26,347 bases of DNA from Actinomycetota bacterium (GTDB taxonomy: Bacteria > Actinomycetota > Actinomycetes > Nanopelagicales > Nanopelagicaceae). The stretch lies in NCBI GenBank assembly GCA_009704445.1, contig WLED01000003.1:1-26347 (forward strand). The letters run 5' to 3'. The translations under genes and the position numbers were made by a program. The notes beneath the pieces were generated by a model. The model did not search any database and had not been told where the DNA came from. It saw only the letters and a program-made list of their open reading frames with translations. This document shows positions 15,274 to 24,778 of this stretch, piece by piece. Position 1 is the first letter of the stretch. Each line of letters starts with the position of its first letter.

Positions 15274-18156
15274 GTGAGCAGTTACGATGCATTTCAACAT
15301 CGTCACATAGGGCCTAACGATGTTCAAGCATCCACGATGCTTATGGAATTGGGTTATTCCAATTTAAAGGATTTCATCTCCGATGTTGTACCGAACAACA
15401 TCTTTATCTCTGAAAAATTAGAGAATATTTTGCCCAGCCCTCTTTCTGAATCAGAAACCATCGCGGCTCTTAGAGATTTAGCCTCTAAGAACAAAGTATT
15501 CACATCGCTCATTGGTTGCGGATATTACGGAACCATAACTCCACCAGTTGTTTTACGAAATGTTTTAGAAAATCCTGCCTGGTACACGGCGTACACGCCA
15601 TATCAACCTGAGATTTCCCAAGGACGTTTAGAAGCACTTTTTGCGTTCCAATCCACTGTCTGTGAACTTACTGCCTTGCAAACAGCAAATGCTTCGATGC
15701 TTGATGAATCTACGGCTGCTGCAGAAGCGATGACTCTTGCCAAACGTGTGTACAAAGGAAGCGATGAGGCTGTATTTCTAATCGATGCGAAAGTACATCC
15801 TCAAACTATTGCCGTAGTGTCCACTCGAGCTAAACCGCTTGGCATCACGGTAAAAATTGTTGATCTGTCGACAGTGGAGAACGGTTTTGATTCTGTAACT
15901 GATGGAGCTGAAGTATTTGGGGTGTTAGTGCAGTACCCAGACTCTTCTGGGGAAATTCGTAACTACTCAGAGTTAGCAAAGTTGGTTCGCGGCAGTAACG
16001 GGCTACTCATTGCAGCTGTTGATCTTCTTGCATTAACAGTTCTTCAAGCACCAGGGGAGTGGGGCGCAGATATCGCCGTAGGGTCAGCCCAACGCTTTGG
16101 TGTGCCTATGGGTTTTGGGGGACCACATGCAGGGTTTTTGTGTGTACGCACAGGTTTAGAAAGAGCGATTCCAGGACGATTGGTTGGCCAAAGTATCGAT
16201 GCACATGGCAATCCTGCATTTCGGTTAGCGCTTCAAACTCGCGAGCAACACATCAGGCGAGATAAAGCGACGAGCAACATCTGTACAGCTCAAGTTCTGT
16301 TAGCTGTGATCAGCGCCTTTTATGCAATGTGGCATGGTCCAGTAGGACTAAGAACGATTGCAAACAGAATTAATTCGCAGACTTCAGGGTTGGTAAACTC
16401 GCTCAAATCATCTGGCTATCGCGTGATTACGCAAAGTTTTTTTGACTCTATCATCGTTGAAGTTAAGGATGCTGATGTTGTGCACAGCAAAGCAGTCGAA
16501 CTCTTGGTCAACTTACGAGAGATTGACTCAACTCATGTTGGAATTTCACTTGATGAAACAACGAATCAAGTGGTTCTTGATAAGTTAGCTAGGATATTTG
16601 GGCTTGATTCAATTATCGTTTCTGAACCTACTTTGCCCAAAGAGCTATTAAGAACATCCACATATCTTCAACACCCTGTATTTAATACTCACCGCTCAGA
16701 AACTTCTATGCTTCGTTACATAAGAACCTTGTCTGATCGCGATCTTGCACTTGATAGAACAATGATTCCGTTGGGTAGTTGCACAATGAAACTTAATGCA
16801 ACCACGGAAATGGAGGCTGTTACTTGGAATGAATTTTCATCAATTCACCCTTTTTCACCTCCAAATCAAAGCGCAGGATATAGAGAGTTAATTGATCAGC
16901 TTTCCAATTGGTTGGTCGCTATAACCGGTTACGACGCGGTCAGTCTTCAACCAAATGCGGGAAGCCAAGGTGAGTTTGCGGGACTTCTTGCGATTAGAAA
17001 TTATCACGATTCGAGAAATGATCAGCATCGAACAATCTGTCTTATTCCCTCTAGTGCGCATGGAACTAATGCAGCAAGTGCAGTTATGGCGGGTATGAAA
17101 GTAGTAGTTGTTGAATGCGATGAACAGGGAAATGTAAGCATCGATGATCTGAAATTGAAAATCGCAGAGCATGCAAATCAATTAGCGGCAATCATGGTTA
17201 CATATCCTTCTACTCATGGAGTTTTTGAGTCTGCGATCACGCAAATCTGTGAAATGGTGCACGAAGCAGGGGGACAGGTTTACGTCGATGGTGCCAATTT
17301 GAATGCTCTTGTTGGATTGTCACAACCTGGAAAATTTGGCGCAGATGTTTCGCATTTAAATCTTCATAAGACTTTTTGTATTCCACATGGTGGAGGAGGA
17401 CCTGGAGTAGGTCCTGTTATTTCCAAGAAACATCTCGCGCCGTTTCTTCCCAATCATCCGCTCGATACAACAGCGGGGCCTGTATCTGGGCCAGGCCCGG
17501 TTAGCGGAGCACCGTTTGGCTCTGCAAACATATTGCCTATTTCGTGGGCATATATACGCATGATGGGTGCACATGGTTTAACACAAGCAACCTCAATAGC
17601 GATTTTGTCGGCCAATTACATGGCTGCAAAGTTAGATCCATACTTTCCTGTGCTTTATACAGGGGAGAAGGGCCGGGTTGCACACGAATGCATTCTCGAT
17701 CTTCGTGAGATCACAAAGATCAGTGGAGTTACAGTTGATGATGTAGCCAAACGTCTCATGGATTATGGCTTTCACGCACCAACCATGAGCTTTCCGGTTC
17801 CTGGAACTTTGATGATCGAGCCAACAGAAAGTGAAGATCTTGCAGAAATTGATCGCTTTATAGCTGCGATGATTTCAATACATGGTGAAATCCAGCAGAT
17901 TCTTGATGGAGTTATTTCTGTAGAGGACTCAGCGTTAAGGCATGCTCCACACACAGTCGAAACAGTTATTTCTATGAAATGGAACCGTATGTATTCGAGG
18001 GAATCTGGTGCATTGCCCGAAAAACGTGATGGACTTATTGCCGGTGAATTGATTGGACTTAAGGGCAAGTATTGGCCCTCAGTAGGGCGTATAGACGGAG
18101 CTTATGGGGATAGGAACCTGGTCTGTTCTTGTATTCCCGTCTCTGAGTATTCCTAA
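15274..18156 (+). CDS. gcvP: Glycine dehydrogenase (decarboxylating), P protein
   Basis: The P protein decarboxylates glycine with pyridoxal phosphate and passes the aminomethyl group to lipoyl-GcvH. The 960-residue length fits the fused single-chain type. The N-terminus [12 protein letters not shown] is characteristic. The PLP-binding Lys699 lies in [18 protein letters not shown] in the C-terminal half, and the N-terminal half has the [21 protein letters not shown] pattern. Start is GTG, giving [14 protein letters not shown]; the ribosome site is weak (AAGG about 11 bases upstream). It is 61 bases after the second MerR gene. Its end is 25 bases from the convergent lnt end. No frameshift is seen. 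Confidence 0.97.
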   Translation: MSSYDAFQHRHIGPNDVQASTMLMELGYSNLKDFISDVVPNNIFISEKLENILPSPLSESETIAALRDLASKNKVFTSLIGCGYYGTITPPVVLRNVLENPAWYTAYTPYQPEISQGRLEALFAFQSTVCELTALQTANASMLDESTAAAEAMTLAKRVYKGSDEAVFLIDAKVHPQTIAVVSTRAKPLGITVKIVDLSTVENGFDSVTDGAEVFGVLVQYPDSSGEIRNYSELAKLVRGSNGLLIAAVDLLALTVLQAPGEWGADIAVGSAQRFGVPMGFGGPHAGFLCVRTGLERAIPGRLVGQSIDAHGNPAFRLALQTREQHIRRDKATSNICTAQVLLAVISAFYAMWHGPVGLRTIANRINSQTSGLVNSLKSSGYRVITQSFFDSIIVEVKDADVVHSKAVELLVNLREIDSTHVGISLDETTNQVVLDKLARIFGLDSIIVSEPTLPKELLRTSTYLQHPVFNTHRSETSMLRYIRTLSDRDLALDRTMIPLGSCTMKLNATTEMEAVTWNEFSSIHPFSPPNQSAGYRELIDQLSNWLVAITGYDAVSLQPNAGSQGEFAGLLAIRNYHDSRNDQHRTICLIPSSAHGTNAASAVMAGMKVVVVECDEQGNVSIDDLKLKIAEHANQLAAIMVTYPSTHGVFESAITQICEMVHEAGGQVYVDGANLNALVGLSQPGKFGADVSHLNLHKTFCIPHGGGGPGVGPVISKKHLAPFLPNHPLDTTAGPVSGPGPVSGAPFGSANILPISWAYIRMMGAHGLTQATSIAILSANYMAAKLDPYFPVLYTGEKGRVAHECILDLREITKISGVTVDDVAKRLMDYGFHAPTMSFPVPGTLMIEPTESEDLAEIDRFIAAMISIHGEIQQILDGVISVEDSALRHAPHTVETVISMKWNRMYSRESGALPEKRDGLIAGELIGLKGKYWPSVGRIDGAYGDRNLVCSCIPVSEYS

Positions 18157-18158
18157 CT

Positions 18159-18171
18159 TTACATAATGTAA
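18159..18171. repeat. Palindrome between convergent gcvP and lnt
   Basis: TTACAT-A-ATGTAA is a 13-base palindrome filling half of the 25-base gap between two convergent genes. There is no following T-run in either direction, so I do not call it a terminator. Confidence 0.3.
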
Positions 18172-18181
18172 CTTATCGGCG

Positions 18182-19555
18182 TTATCTATACGCTCGTCTG
18201 GACACTAGGAATAGTAGAAATATGGTCCCTGCTAGAGACCAATCACCGAACTTATCTCTGGGTGTTTTGCCTTCAATTAGATCGATATCTGTCCGGATGG
18301 ATTCGGCTGTTCCCATAGATGTCTTTTCAAGAACATTTCCTTTGTAATCAATCACTGCTGAATATCCAGTCGTTGAGACCGAAACAACATTTCGACCATG
18401 TTCTATGGCCCTAACTCTGGTAATTGAAAGTTGCTGTGCACTTTCTGCAGACATTCCGAAGGTTGCACTGTTTGTTTGAACTGCCAGTAGGTTGGATTTG
18501 GATGCTGCATTTTGAAGAATTGCATCATCTATAAGTTCAAAACAAATCACGGGTGCGATAATGGCATCTGAGATTACAAACCTGCTGTTTGCTCCATCAC
18601 CTGGCTCAAAATCCTTAACCCGATCGACCAAAGGTGAAACAACGCGCGCAAAGGATCGAAGAGGAACATACTCACCGAAAGGCGTTAAATGCTGCTTGAT
18701 ATAGACCTGCGGCAGAGCTTTATCCCAGTAAATTGAAGTATTGAGAAGTTTGTTTCCTTTTCCAAGAACAGCTCCAATGATCAAAGGTTGTTCGATTGAG
18801 TTCAATTTGTCGAAAACATCCTTATTTTGATCGATAAATGGATCAACATCAACAGCGTTTTCTGGCCAAAGGATGAAGTCTACATCGCTATTCTTCTTTA
18901 TTTCATCTTGTGTCAATTTTAAATGATTATTAAACACTGCCTTAGCTCTGGAGTTAAAATCTAAACCATATTCTGGAACATTGCCCTGGATCATCAATGC
19001 CGTTGTCGTTCCAACAGTTTGGAGTTGTATAGGTATAAAAATAAGAATTATTGGAATAATCGGTATCAACGAAAATCTCTGTTGGGTGGTAAAGAAAAGA
19101 AAAAGCCCAATAAGGAGCACAACAGCAGATAACGCAGCCGATCCTCCTACTGCTGCCATTTGCGAATAAGGCGCGTCGGGTTGTGTATATGCAAGGCGCA
19201 TCCAACCAAATCCCCCAAAAGGAAAATGATTTCTTAGCTCTTCTAGGAGAAGGAAAATCAGCGGATAAGAGGTTATCCCCCATCGTGAAACTAGAGCCAA
19301 TGGAAGATAGAAAAGTGAAAGACCAATAGCCAGAATAATCCAAGGCAGCGAACCAACGAATGTGCTGCTCCAATGTAGTGCTATCGCATTGGTAACTACG
19401 GAAAATATAAATGCCGACAGAATGCTATGTTTACTTTTGTTGATCGCGTACATATGTATAGCAAGAGCTATCGGTGCTATCCACCACTGCCCCACTGGTT
19501 CATAGGCAAATGAGAGTAGGAGTCCAGCAAGAGCTGAGAGGAGAGTCGCTACCAA
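18182..19555 (-). CDS. lnt: Apolipoprotein N-acyltransferase
   Basis: Lnt adds the third acyl chain to the N-terminal cysteine of lipoproteins at the membrane. The 457-residue protein has several N-terminal membrane segments (about residues 1-180), a nitrilase-like domain and a final membrane helix. The catalytic triad is present: Glu232 (WPENAVD), Lys287 (IKQHLTPFGEY) and Cys338 (VICFEL). In mycobacteria the homologous domain is fused to, or next to, dolichol-phosphate mannose synthase Ppm1; no such domain follows here. The start is TTG overlapping the exonuclease stop by seven bases; no other start occurs before residue 35, and no good Shine-Dalgarno is visible. It is the last gene of the minus-strand series. 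Confidence 0.92.
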   Translation of the reverse strand: MVATLLSALAGLLLSFAYEPVGQWWIAPIALAIHMYAINKSKHSILSAFIFSVVTNAIALHWSSTFVGSLPWIILAIGLSLFYLPLALVSRWGITSYPLIFLLLEELRNHFPFGGFGWMRLAYTQPDAPYSQMAAVGGSAALSAVVLLIGLFLFFTTQQRFSLIPIIPIILIFIPIQLQTVGTTTALMIQGNVPEYGLDFNSRAKAVFNNHLKLTQDEIKKNSDVDFILWPENAVDVDPFIDQNKDVFDKLNSIEQPLIIGAVLGKGNKLLNTSIYWDKALPQVYIKQHLTPFGEYVPLRSFARVVSPLVDRVKDFEPGDGANSRFVISDAIIAPVICFELIDDAILQNAASKSNLLAVQTNSATFGMSAESAQQLSITRVRAIEHGRNVVSVSTTGYSAVIDYKGNVLEKTSMGTAESIRTDIDLIEGKTPRDKFGDWSLAGTIFLLFLVSRRAYR

Positions 19556-20451
19556 CCTAAAGCACTGATCATTCGATCAACGCTGGCTCCAAGTCCATAG
19601 CGCTCCTTGAATTGATAAATAGGCGAAAGATCCGAAGGCAGTTGAGGCATTTTCAAATCCACCTTTGGTAGAGGCACATCCCTTGCAACTCTAACTAGGG
19701 TCGGTGCTATCTTTAAATAGTCTGCCCCGGCGATGATTTTCTTCGCTAAAGCAGGAGGAAGGGCTTCATGTAAATTTAATGCACCCTGCAAAGCCTCATC
19801 AACGTTTGCAAAAGAGTTTGCAATTACAGCAGCTCCCTTTTCTCCAATACCTTTAACGCCAGGCAGTCCATCTGAAGGATCGCCTCTAAACATTGCAAAT
19901 AGATCGTAGCGATCACCTGGTATGGAGTACTTCTTGGCTACATATGCAACATCAACCAAGTCATGTTGAGAGATTCCCTTAGCGAGATAAACGACCTTTA
20001 TGTCTCTTCTATCATCGACAACCTGAAAAAGATCCCGGTCTCCCGTAACTATTCGTATAGGTCCCTTTTCGACGTGTGCGTAAGTGGCCATCACATCGTC
20101 TGCTTCGTAGTCATCAACTCCAACAACGGGAATTCCAAATAGATCCAATAGATCTAACAAAATAGGAATCTGTGGAGTCAGCGTTTCTGGCTCTTCTTCT
20201 GAGTCACCATCTTCTTCGATTCTGTTTGCTTTATAGTCCGGAAATATGTCTACGCGCCAACTTGGTCGCCAGTCTCCATCTAAACAAGCAACCAAACGAT
20301 CTGGTTTATATGCCTGAATTAATCTTGAGGTCATATCAAGATATCCGCGAACGGCGTTTACTGAAACGCCATCTGGAGAAAGCAAGGTATCGGGCATTCC
20401 GTAGTAGGCGCGATACCAGAGTGAGGCGCTATCTAAAAGCATGAGTGTCAT
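19549..20451 (-). CDS. Stand-alone 5'-3' exonuclease (PolA N-domain / FEN family)
   Basis: A 300-residue homologue of the 5' nuclease domain of DNA polymerase I without a polymerase part. Metal-binding acidic residues are in place: Asp7, Asp58, the cluster Asp113/Glu116/Asp118/Asp119, Asp138/Asp140 (TGDRDLF), and Asp191/Asp194. The helix-hairpin-helix segment reads GLPGVKGIGEKGA. It would remove 5' flaps or RNA primers. An unusual acidic stretch (EEDGDSEEEPE, about 79-89) follows the conserved YKANR. Its ATG overlaps the helicase stop as ATGA, so the two are co-translated. A similar stand-alone gene, Rv2090, lies near helY in M. tuberculosis. Confidence 0.92.
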   Translation of the reverse strand: MTLMLLDSASLWYRAYYGMPDTLLSPDGVSVNAVRGYLDMTSRLIQAYKPDRLVACLDGDWRPSWRVDIFPDYKANRIEEDGDSEEEPETLTPQIPILLDLLDLFGIPVVGVDDYEADDVMATYAHVEKGPIRIVTGDRDLFQVVDDRRDIKVVYLAKGISQHDLVDVAYVAKKYSIPGDRYDLFAMFRGDPSDGLPGVKGIGEKGAAVIANSFANVDEALQGALNLHEALPPALAKKIIAGADYLKIAPTLVRVARDVPLPKVDLKMPQLPSDLSPIYQFKERYGLGASVDRMISALGW

Positions 20452-22823
20452 AACTCCCCCATCAAGTAAGCGACAACTCCTCGATCAATCTTTTTAACCG
20501 CTTCCTTGCAGGTTGGACGTAGGTTTTCACTTGCACCGGCAATCTGATTAAGAAGATCAATAAGTTGTTTTGTTGAGCGAACAAAATCTCCGACTGACAT
20601 CTCACTTCCCTTAAGAACATTTGCCAAGGAGTTTCCTGTGGCCCATCGATATGAAATAAAAGCAAAACCCGCATCCGGTTCACGTTGTGTCTGAACCCCA
20701 AAGTCACCTTCTATCTTCTCAAGTTCTGCCCACAAAGAGATGACTTCCGTAATCGTTGAAGTTACATTTGCACTTGGCATCTTTGGGGCTATGTTCTCAG
20801 CTGACCTTGTTTCAAAAATCATGCATGAAACTACAGCCAAAAGCTCAGCACTATTTAGTTCATCTAAAAGACCTCGACGTATCGACTCAGTCAGGAGAAG
20901 ATCTGATTCTGCGTATATCTTGGTGAGTATCTTTCCTTGAGCCGTTGGCTTCTCCCCTTGGATGTAATTCAAATGCTCCAATACCTGGCAAATTTGATCA
21001 AAGGTTTTGGCTATTACATGTGTTCGATTCTCAACTCTGGAGTTTAAGCCATCATTTTCTCGAGTTAATCTTCCAGCTCGTTCAGCCAAACGCGAATGTT
21101 CTTCACGATCTGCGCATCCGTGACTTGGATGATTCTTCATTTGTTTTCGAAGATCCGAGAGTTCTCCTTCAAGGTGACCTCTTTGTCTGTTGTCAAAAGT
21201 TTTCCTTTGATCTCGTCGCCCTAGGAGAACTTCCACTTCTTTGATAGATCTTCTATAGCGTGCGTATTCAGTGAAATCCCCTAGATGGCACGCCGCTTCC
21301 TTCATTAACTCTTCAATCAAAGACTCGTTTTTTCGAATCTGCCTGGTTAATCCGACAACAGCTCTATCTGCTTGGAATTGAGCAAATGATGATTCGAGTG
21401 ATCGCCGCGCACGCTCTTTACCAAACTGTGCGATCAAGTTAATGGACATGTTGTAAGAAGGAGAGAAAGAAGAACGCAAAGGATAGGTTCGAGTTGACGC
21501 CAATCCAGCAGCTGCTGCTGAATCAACAGTCGGTGACCATTGGATTACTGCATTGCCCTCGATATCGATTCCTCTACGGCCCGCACGTCCCGTAAGTTGC
21601 GTGTATTCGCCGGGAGTTATCGGGACATGTGCTTCGCCGTTGAATTTTACAAGCCGTTCAAGAACAACTGTCCTAGCAGGCATGTTAATTCCAAGAGCAA
21701 GAGTTTCAGTTGCAAAGACAGCCTTAACCAGTCCACGTTGGAAAAGTTCCTCGACCGCTCCTTTAAAACTTGGCAACAGGCCCGCATGATGCGCAGCGAT
21801 GCCTCGTTCCAAAGCGGTGAGCCACTGACTAAATCCCAGAACTTCTAAATCTTCTTCGGCTATGTTTTGCGTGTAAGCAAGAGCTACCGCGCGAATCTCT
21901 TCTCTCTCTTGCGGTGAAGTGAGTCGCAACCCTGCCTGCAAACATTGTTTTACAGCGGCATCACAACCTATTCGAGAAAATATAAATGTTATCGCTGGAA
22001 GAAGATTTTCGCGTTGAAGTTTTTCGATAATGTCAGATCGCGACAGTCGATCGTTCGGTTCATCAAATCTTGATCGTCGATTTCGTCCAAGAGATGACCG
22101 TCTTATGGCCTCCCTCTCCCGCTGTAAAATTTCAGGATTTACACGTCCGGGCTGCTCAAATAGATCTAGAAGCCTGTTGCCGATCAAAACATGTTGAAAA
22201 AGAGGTATTGGTCGAATCTCACTCACAATTACTTCGGTGTCGCCTCGTATCTCCCCTAACCATTCGCCAAATTCTTCCGCATTTGAAACTGTCGCAGACA
22301 GGGAAATGACCTGCACACTCTCCATAAGATGGATCAGCACTTCTTCCCAGACAGCGCCTCGAAACTTATCGGCTAGATAGTGCACTTCATCCATCACGAC
22401 AGCACCAAGATTTGTGAGGGTATTGGATCCGGCATAAAGCATGTTCCTAAGAACCTCTGTTGTCATTACCAAAATCTCTGCTTCAGAATTGATACTGGTG
22501 TCTCCGGTTAAAAGTCCCACTCGATCTTCACCAAATTTCTCCGCAAACTCTGAATATTTTTGATTAGACAAAGCCTTTATTGGTGTCGTGTAAAAGCATT
22601 TTTTGCCTGCTTTAAGGGCGTAGTAAGCGGCGAATTCACCAACAACGGTTTTCCCTGCTCCAGTTGGAGCTGCTACTAAAACGCCCTTACCCTCTTCTAC
22701 AGCGTGACACGCTGAAATTTGAAAAGGATCGAATTCAAAATCAAAAGTTTGAACAAACTCAGTCGTTATTGGATGGGATCCACGTTTTTTTGCCGCGGCA
22801 TAAGCAGCAGCCGGTGTACTCAT
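20448..22823 (-). CDS. helY: Ski2-like DExH helicase (HelY type)
   Basis: A 791-residue superfamily 2 helicase related to Ski2/Mtr4. Walker A is APTGAGKT at 52-59; the DExH box is DEVH at 145-148; TTPIKALSNQKY, SATVSNAEEFGEWLG, and motif VI QLTGRAGRRGID are all present. The C-terminal third is the DSHCT-type region with a long helical segment. It matches mycobacterial HelY in order and context; the M. tuberculosis protein is longer (about 900). The bacterial substrate is not firmly known, RNA being likely by family. Two in-frame ATG codons lie further upstream (22832, 22856); I use 22823 because it overlaps the kinase stop as ATGA. The coupled exonuclease suggests nucleic-acid processing. Confidence 0.93.
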   Translation of the reverse strand: MSTPAAAYAAAKKRGSHPITTEFVQTFDFEFDPFQISACHAVEEGKGVLVAAPTGAGKTVVGEFAAYYALKAGKKCFYTTPIKALSNQKYSEFAEKFGEDRVGLLTGDTSINSEAEILVMTTEVLRNMLYAGSNTLTNLGAVVMDEVHYLADKFRGAVWEEVLIHLMESVQVISLSATVSNAEEFGEWLGEIRGDTEVIVSEIRPIPLFQHVLIGNRLLDLFEQPGRVNPEILQREREAIRRSSLGRNRRSRFDEPNDRLSRSDIIEKLQRENLLPAITFIFSRIGCDAAVKQCLQAGLRLTSPQEREEIRAVALAYTQNIAEEDLEVLGFSQWLTALERGIAAHHAGLLPSFKGAVEELFQRGLVKAVFATETLALGINMPARTVVLERLVKFNGEAHVPITPGEYTQLTGRAGRRGIDIEGNAVIQWSPTVDSAAAAGLASTRTYPLRSSFSPSYNMSINLIAQFGKERARRSLESSFAQFQADRAVVGLTRQIRKNESLIEELMKEAACHLGDFTEYARYRRSIKEVEVLLGRRDQRKTFDNRQRGHLEGELSDLRKQMKNHPSHGCADREEHSRLAERAGRLTRENDGLNSRVENRTHVIAKTFDQICQVLEHLNYIQGEKPTAQGKILTKIYAESDLLLTESIRRGLLDELNSAELLAVVSCMIFETRSAENIAPKMPSANVTSTITEVISLWAELEKIEGDFGVQTQREPDAGFAFISYRWATGNSLANVLKGSEMSVGDFVRSTKQLIDLLNQIAGASENLRPTCKEAVKKIDRGVVAYLMGEL

Positions 22824-23689
22824 GGTGTCCATCCAAGCATGACTCCAGGAATGCACTCAGCATTTACAGGAAGTTGCCCGATGCGTTCGCCATCACTATA
22901 TGCGACGGCTTTTGAGTCAATACGTACCTTTTTACTACGAACTATCTCAACGGCAGGGTGATCTACGTGCGCACCGATAAACACCGAAGGAAATACCTTA
23001 ATAAACTCTATTTTTGAAACTGGATGAAGGATCATGACATCAAAGAATCCATCACACATGTCTGCCTCTGGACAGACGAGCATGCCCCCGCCGTAGGAAC
23101 GACCATTTCCGACGGCGATCAACATGGCTTGAGTGCTTATCGTTCGATCATCGAGGTGAATGTCATACATTTTTGGCTTAAATCTTGGCAGTTCCAAAAC
23201 AATGCTCACGTTATATTTCATGGGACCTTTTGGCCATTTCAGTTTATTAGCTCTCTCATTCACAACTGCGTCAAAACCAGTGGATAGAACACTCCCAAAC
23301 CATTCTCCATCAACTAGTCCGGCATCCATTTTCTTCGGAGGGTGTGATAAGACAAAATCTAGTTGAACTTCGACATCACTGAGATCCCATCCAAGTGAAC
23401 GGACAAAATCATTTCCTGTGCCAGCAGCAATGAGAGTAATTGGTACTTGTGCAGGAATAACCTTTTGTAGAACTATATGTAGAAGTCCGTCTCCCCCAAC
23501 TGCAATCACCCCTTCACACTGTGGATTGGCTTTTAAAAAAATGTCGAGATGATTTGAAAGAGCTGGAGCAGAATTGCCAGTAACAATCGTGAATGGAACA
23601 GATTTCTTGTTCAAGTATCCAGCAACATAACTACCGACTGAGGCACCTTTTCCCTGTCCTGATACAGGGTTAATTACTAGTGCCCACAT
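22820..23689 (-). CDS. Diacylglycerol kinase family lipid kinase
   Basis: A 289-residue soluble lipid kinase of the DgkB/YegS type. The catalytic-domain motifs are GGDG at 65-68 and GTGNDF at 90-95, with the N-terminal INPVSGQGKG, and the second domain carries ISTQAMLIAVGNGRSYGGGM and CDGFFDVMIL. These enzymes phosphorylate diacylglycerol or related lipids, returning them to phospholipid synthesis; the exact lipid is not decided by sequence. It lies 16 bases after tatC and overlaps the helicase start by four bases. A lipid kinase between tatC and the helicase gene is also found in other actinobacteria such as streptomycetes, as I recall. ATG start with weak AGG ten bases upstream. Confidence 0.88.
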   Translation of the reverse strand: MWALVINPVSGQGKGASVGSYVAGYLNKKSVPFTIVTGNSAPALSNHLDIFLKANPQCEGVIAVGGDGLLHIVLQKVIPAQVPITLIAAGTGNDFVRSLGWDLSDVEVQLDFVLSHPPKKMDAGLVDGEWFGSVLSTGFDAVVNERANKLKWPKGPMKYNVSIVLELPRFKPKMYDIHLDDRTISTQAMLIAVGNGRSYGGGMLVCPEADMCDGFFDVMILHPVSKIEFIKVFPSVFIGAHVDHPAVEIVRSKKVRIDSKAVAYSDGERIGQLPVNAECIPGVMLGWTP

Positions 23690-23705
23690 CTGCTGAGCCT
23701 ATCCC

Positions 23706-24521
23706 TTATTCGGAAATTGGAGTTGGTGAATCTATCGAAGAACTGCCAACAACATCTGCACCTGATTTCTTATCACGTGCTCGGTCAACAAGAAGGGCTA
23801 TGAAGCCAGCCATAAAATACAAGACCATAATTGGCAATGCTAGAAGAAGCATTGTAAATGGGTCTGCCGTCGGAGTAAATGCAGCCGAGAAGACAAAAAT
23901 TCCAAAAACCCAGATCCTCCATGGTCTCAAAATCGTTGCACCTCGCAAGAAGCCAATTAGATTGAACGTAAGCAGAAATACAGGTAGTTCAAACGCTAAG
24001 CCAAAAAGCAAAATAATTCGCAGAACAAAATCTAGATAATCGTCGAAGCGAACCAAGTTGTTAAGCGCTTCGGGAGTAAAACCAAAAAGGACCTTAATTG
24101 CTATTGGAAGTATGAGGTATCCAAGAGTTGCTCCGAAGGCAAAAAAAGGCGTGGCAGAAAGAATGAAAAGAAGACTGTTTCTTTTCTCTTTTCGGTGAAG
24201 TGCGGGCGCGATGAAAGCCCATAACTGATACAACCAAAACGGAGCCGAAATTATTATTCCAGTTAGAACTGCGACCTTCATCTGTAAATTCAAAGGACCA
24301 AGTACTCCACTGATATACAGAGCTCCACAATTCTCTGAACCAGATAACTGCGCCGACTTTAGATCACAAACAGGCTCTGCAAGTGTCGTTATAATTGTGT
24401 TGTAAAAATACCAACCAATTCCTGAAGATAGGAAAATCGCAATGGCTGCGCGAACTATCCTTTTGCGAAACTCACGCAAATGATCTAATAGCGGCATCCT
24501 CGCGTCATTTAGAGACGCCAT
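23706..24521 (-). CDS. tatC: Sec-independent translocase TatC
   Basis: TatC is the six-span membrane receptor for twin-arginine signal peptides. The 271-residue protein has the N-terminal MPLLDHLREFRKRI motif and WAFIAPALHRKEKR, in which Phe103 and Glu112 correspond to the signal-peptide-binding residues Phe94 and Glu103 of Escherichia coli. Six hydrophobic segments can be traced. A periplasmic loop with two cysteines (Cys52, Cys65) and the charged cytoplasmic tail ending in SPTPISE are lineage features. It starts four bases after the tatA stop, so tatA and tatC are one unit; no tatB is present, as in many Gram-positives, unless elsewhere. Confidence 0.95.
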   Translation of the reverse strand: MASLNDARMPLLDHLREFRKRIVRAAIAIFLSSGIGWYFYNTIITTLAEPVCDLKSAQLSGSENCGALYISGVLGPLNLQMKVAVLTGIIISAPFWLYQLWAFIAPALHRKEKRNSLLFILSATPFFAFGATLGYLILPIAIKVLFGFTPEALNNLVRFDDYLDFVLRIILLFGLAFELPVFLLTFNLIGFLRGATILRPWRIWVFGIFVFSAAFTPTADPFTMLLLALPIMVLYFMAGFIALLVDRARDKKSGADVVGSSSIDSPTPISE

Positions 24522-24525
24522 AAAT

Positions 24526-24708
24526 TTACTTTTCTTGGTTGCCTTCGTCAGTAGCCGGTTTGTCGTCCGCCTTCATCTCTTTCATCTCACTTTTAAAGAT
24601 GCGCATAGAACGACCAAGTGAACGTGCAGAATCAGGTAAGCGCTTTGCACCGAACAAAACTAAAACAACAACGAGAAGAACAATTATTTCGCGTGCGCCT
24701 AGATTCAT
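24526..24708 (-). CDS. tatA: Sec-independent translocase subunit TatA
   Basis: TatA oligomerises with TatC to form the protein-conducting assembly for folded proteins. The 60-residue product has an N-terminal membrane helix (about residues 7-20), the [17 protein letters not shown] hinge and amphipathic helix, and a short charged tail ([13 protein letters not shown]). This is short for the family but complete in the parts that matter. ATG start with GGAG seven to eight bases upstream. The 70-base gap to pafC is the largest in the minus-strand series and might hold a separate promoter: TTGAAC is present, but the box 17 bases later (TTCTAC) is a poor -10. Confidence 0.94.
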   Translation of the reverse strand: MNLGAREIIVLLVVVLVLFGAKRLPDSARSLGRSMRIFKSEMKEMKADDKPATDEGNQEK

Positions 24709-24778
24709 CTTTTATCTCCAACCGTTGACAATGTGTAGAACGCCGAGTTTACACCAGGTTCAAAAGAACGCCTAGACG

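Noticed and set aside
23680..24039. 119-codon plus-strand frame opposite tatC
   Set aside because: It lies wholly opposite conserved TatC coding sequence and has basic low-complexity content typical of antisense translation.
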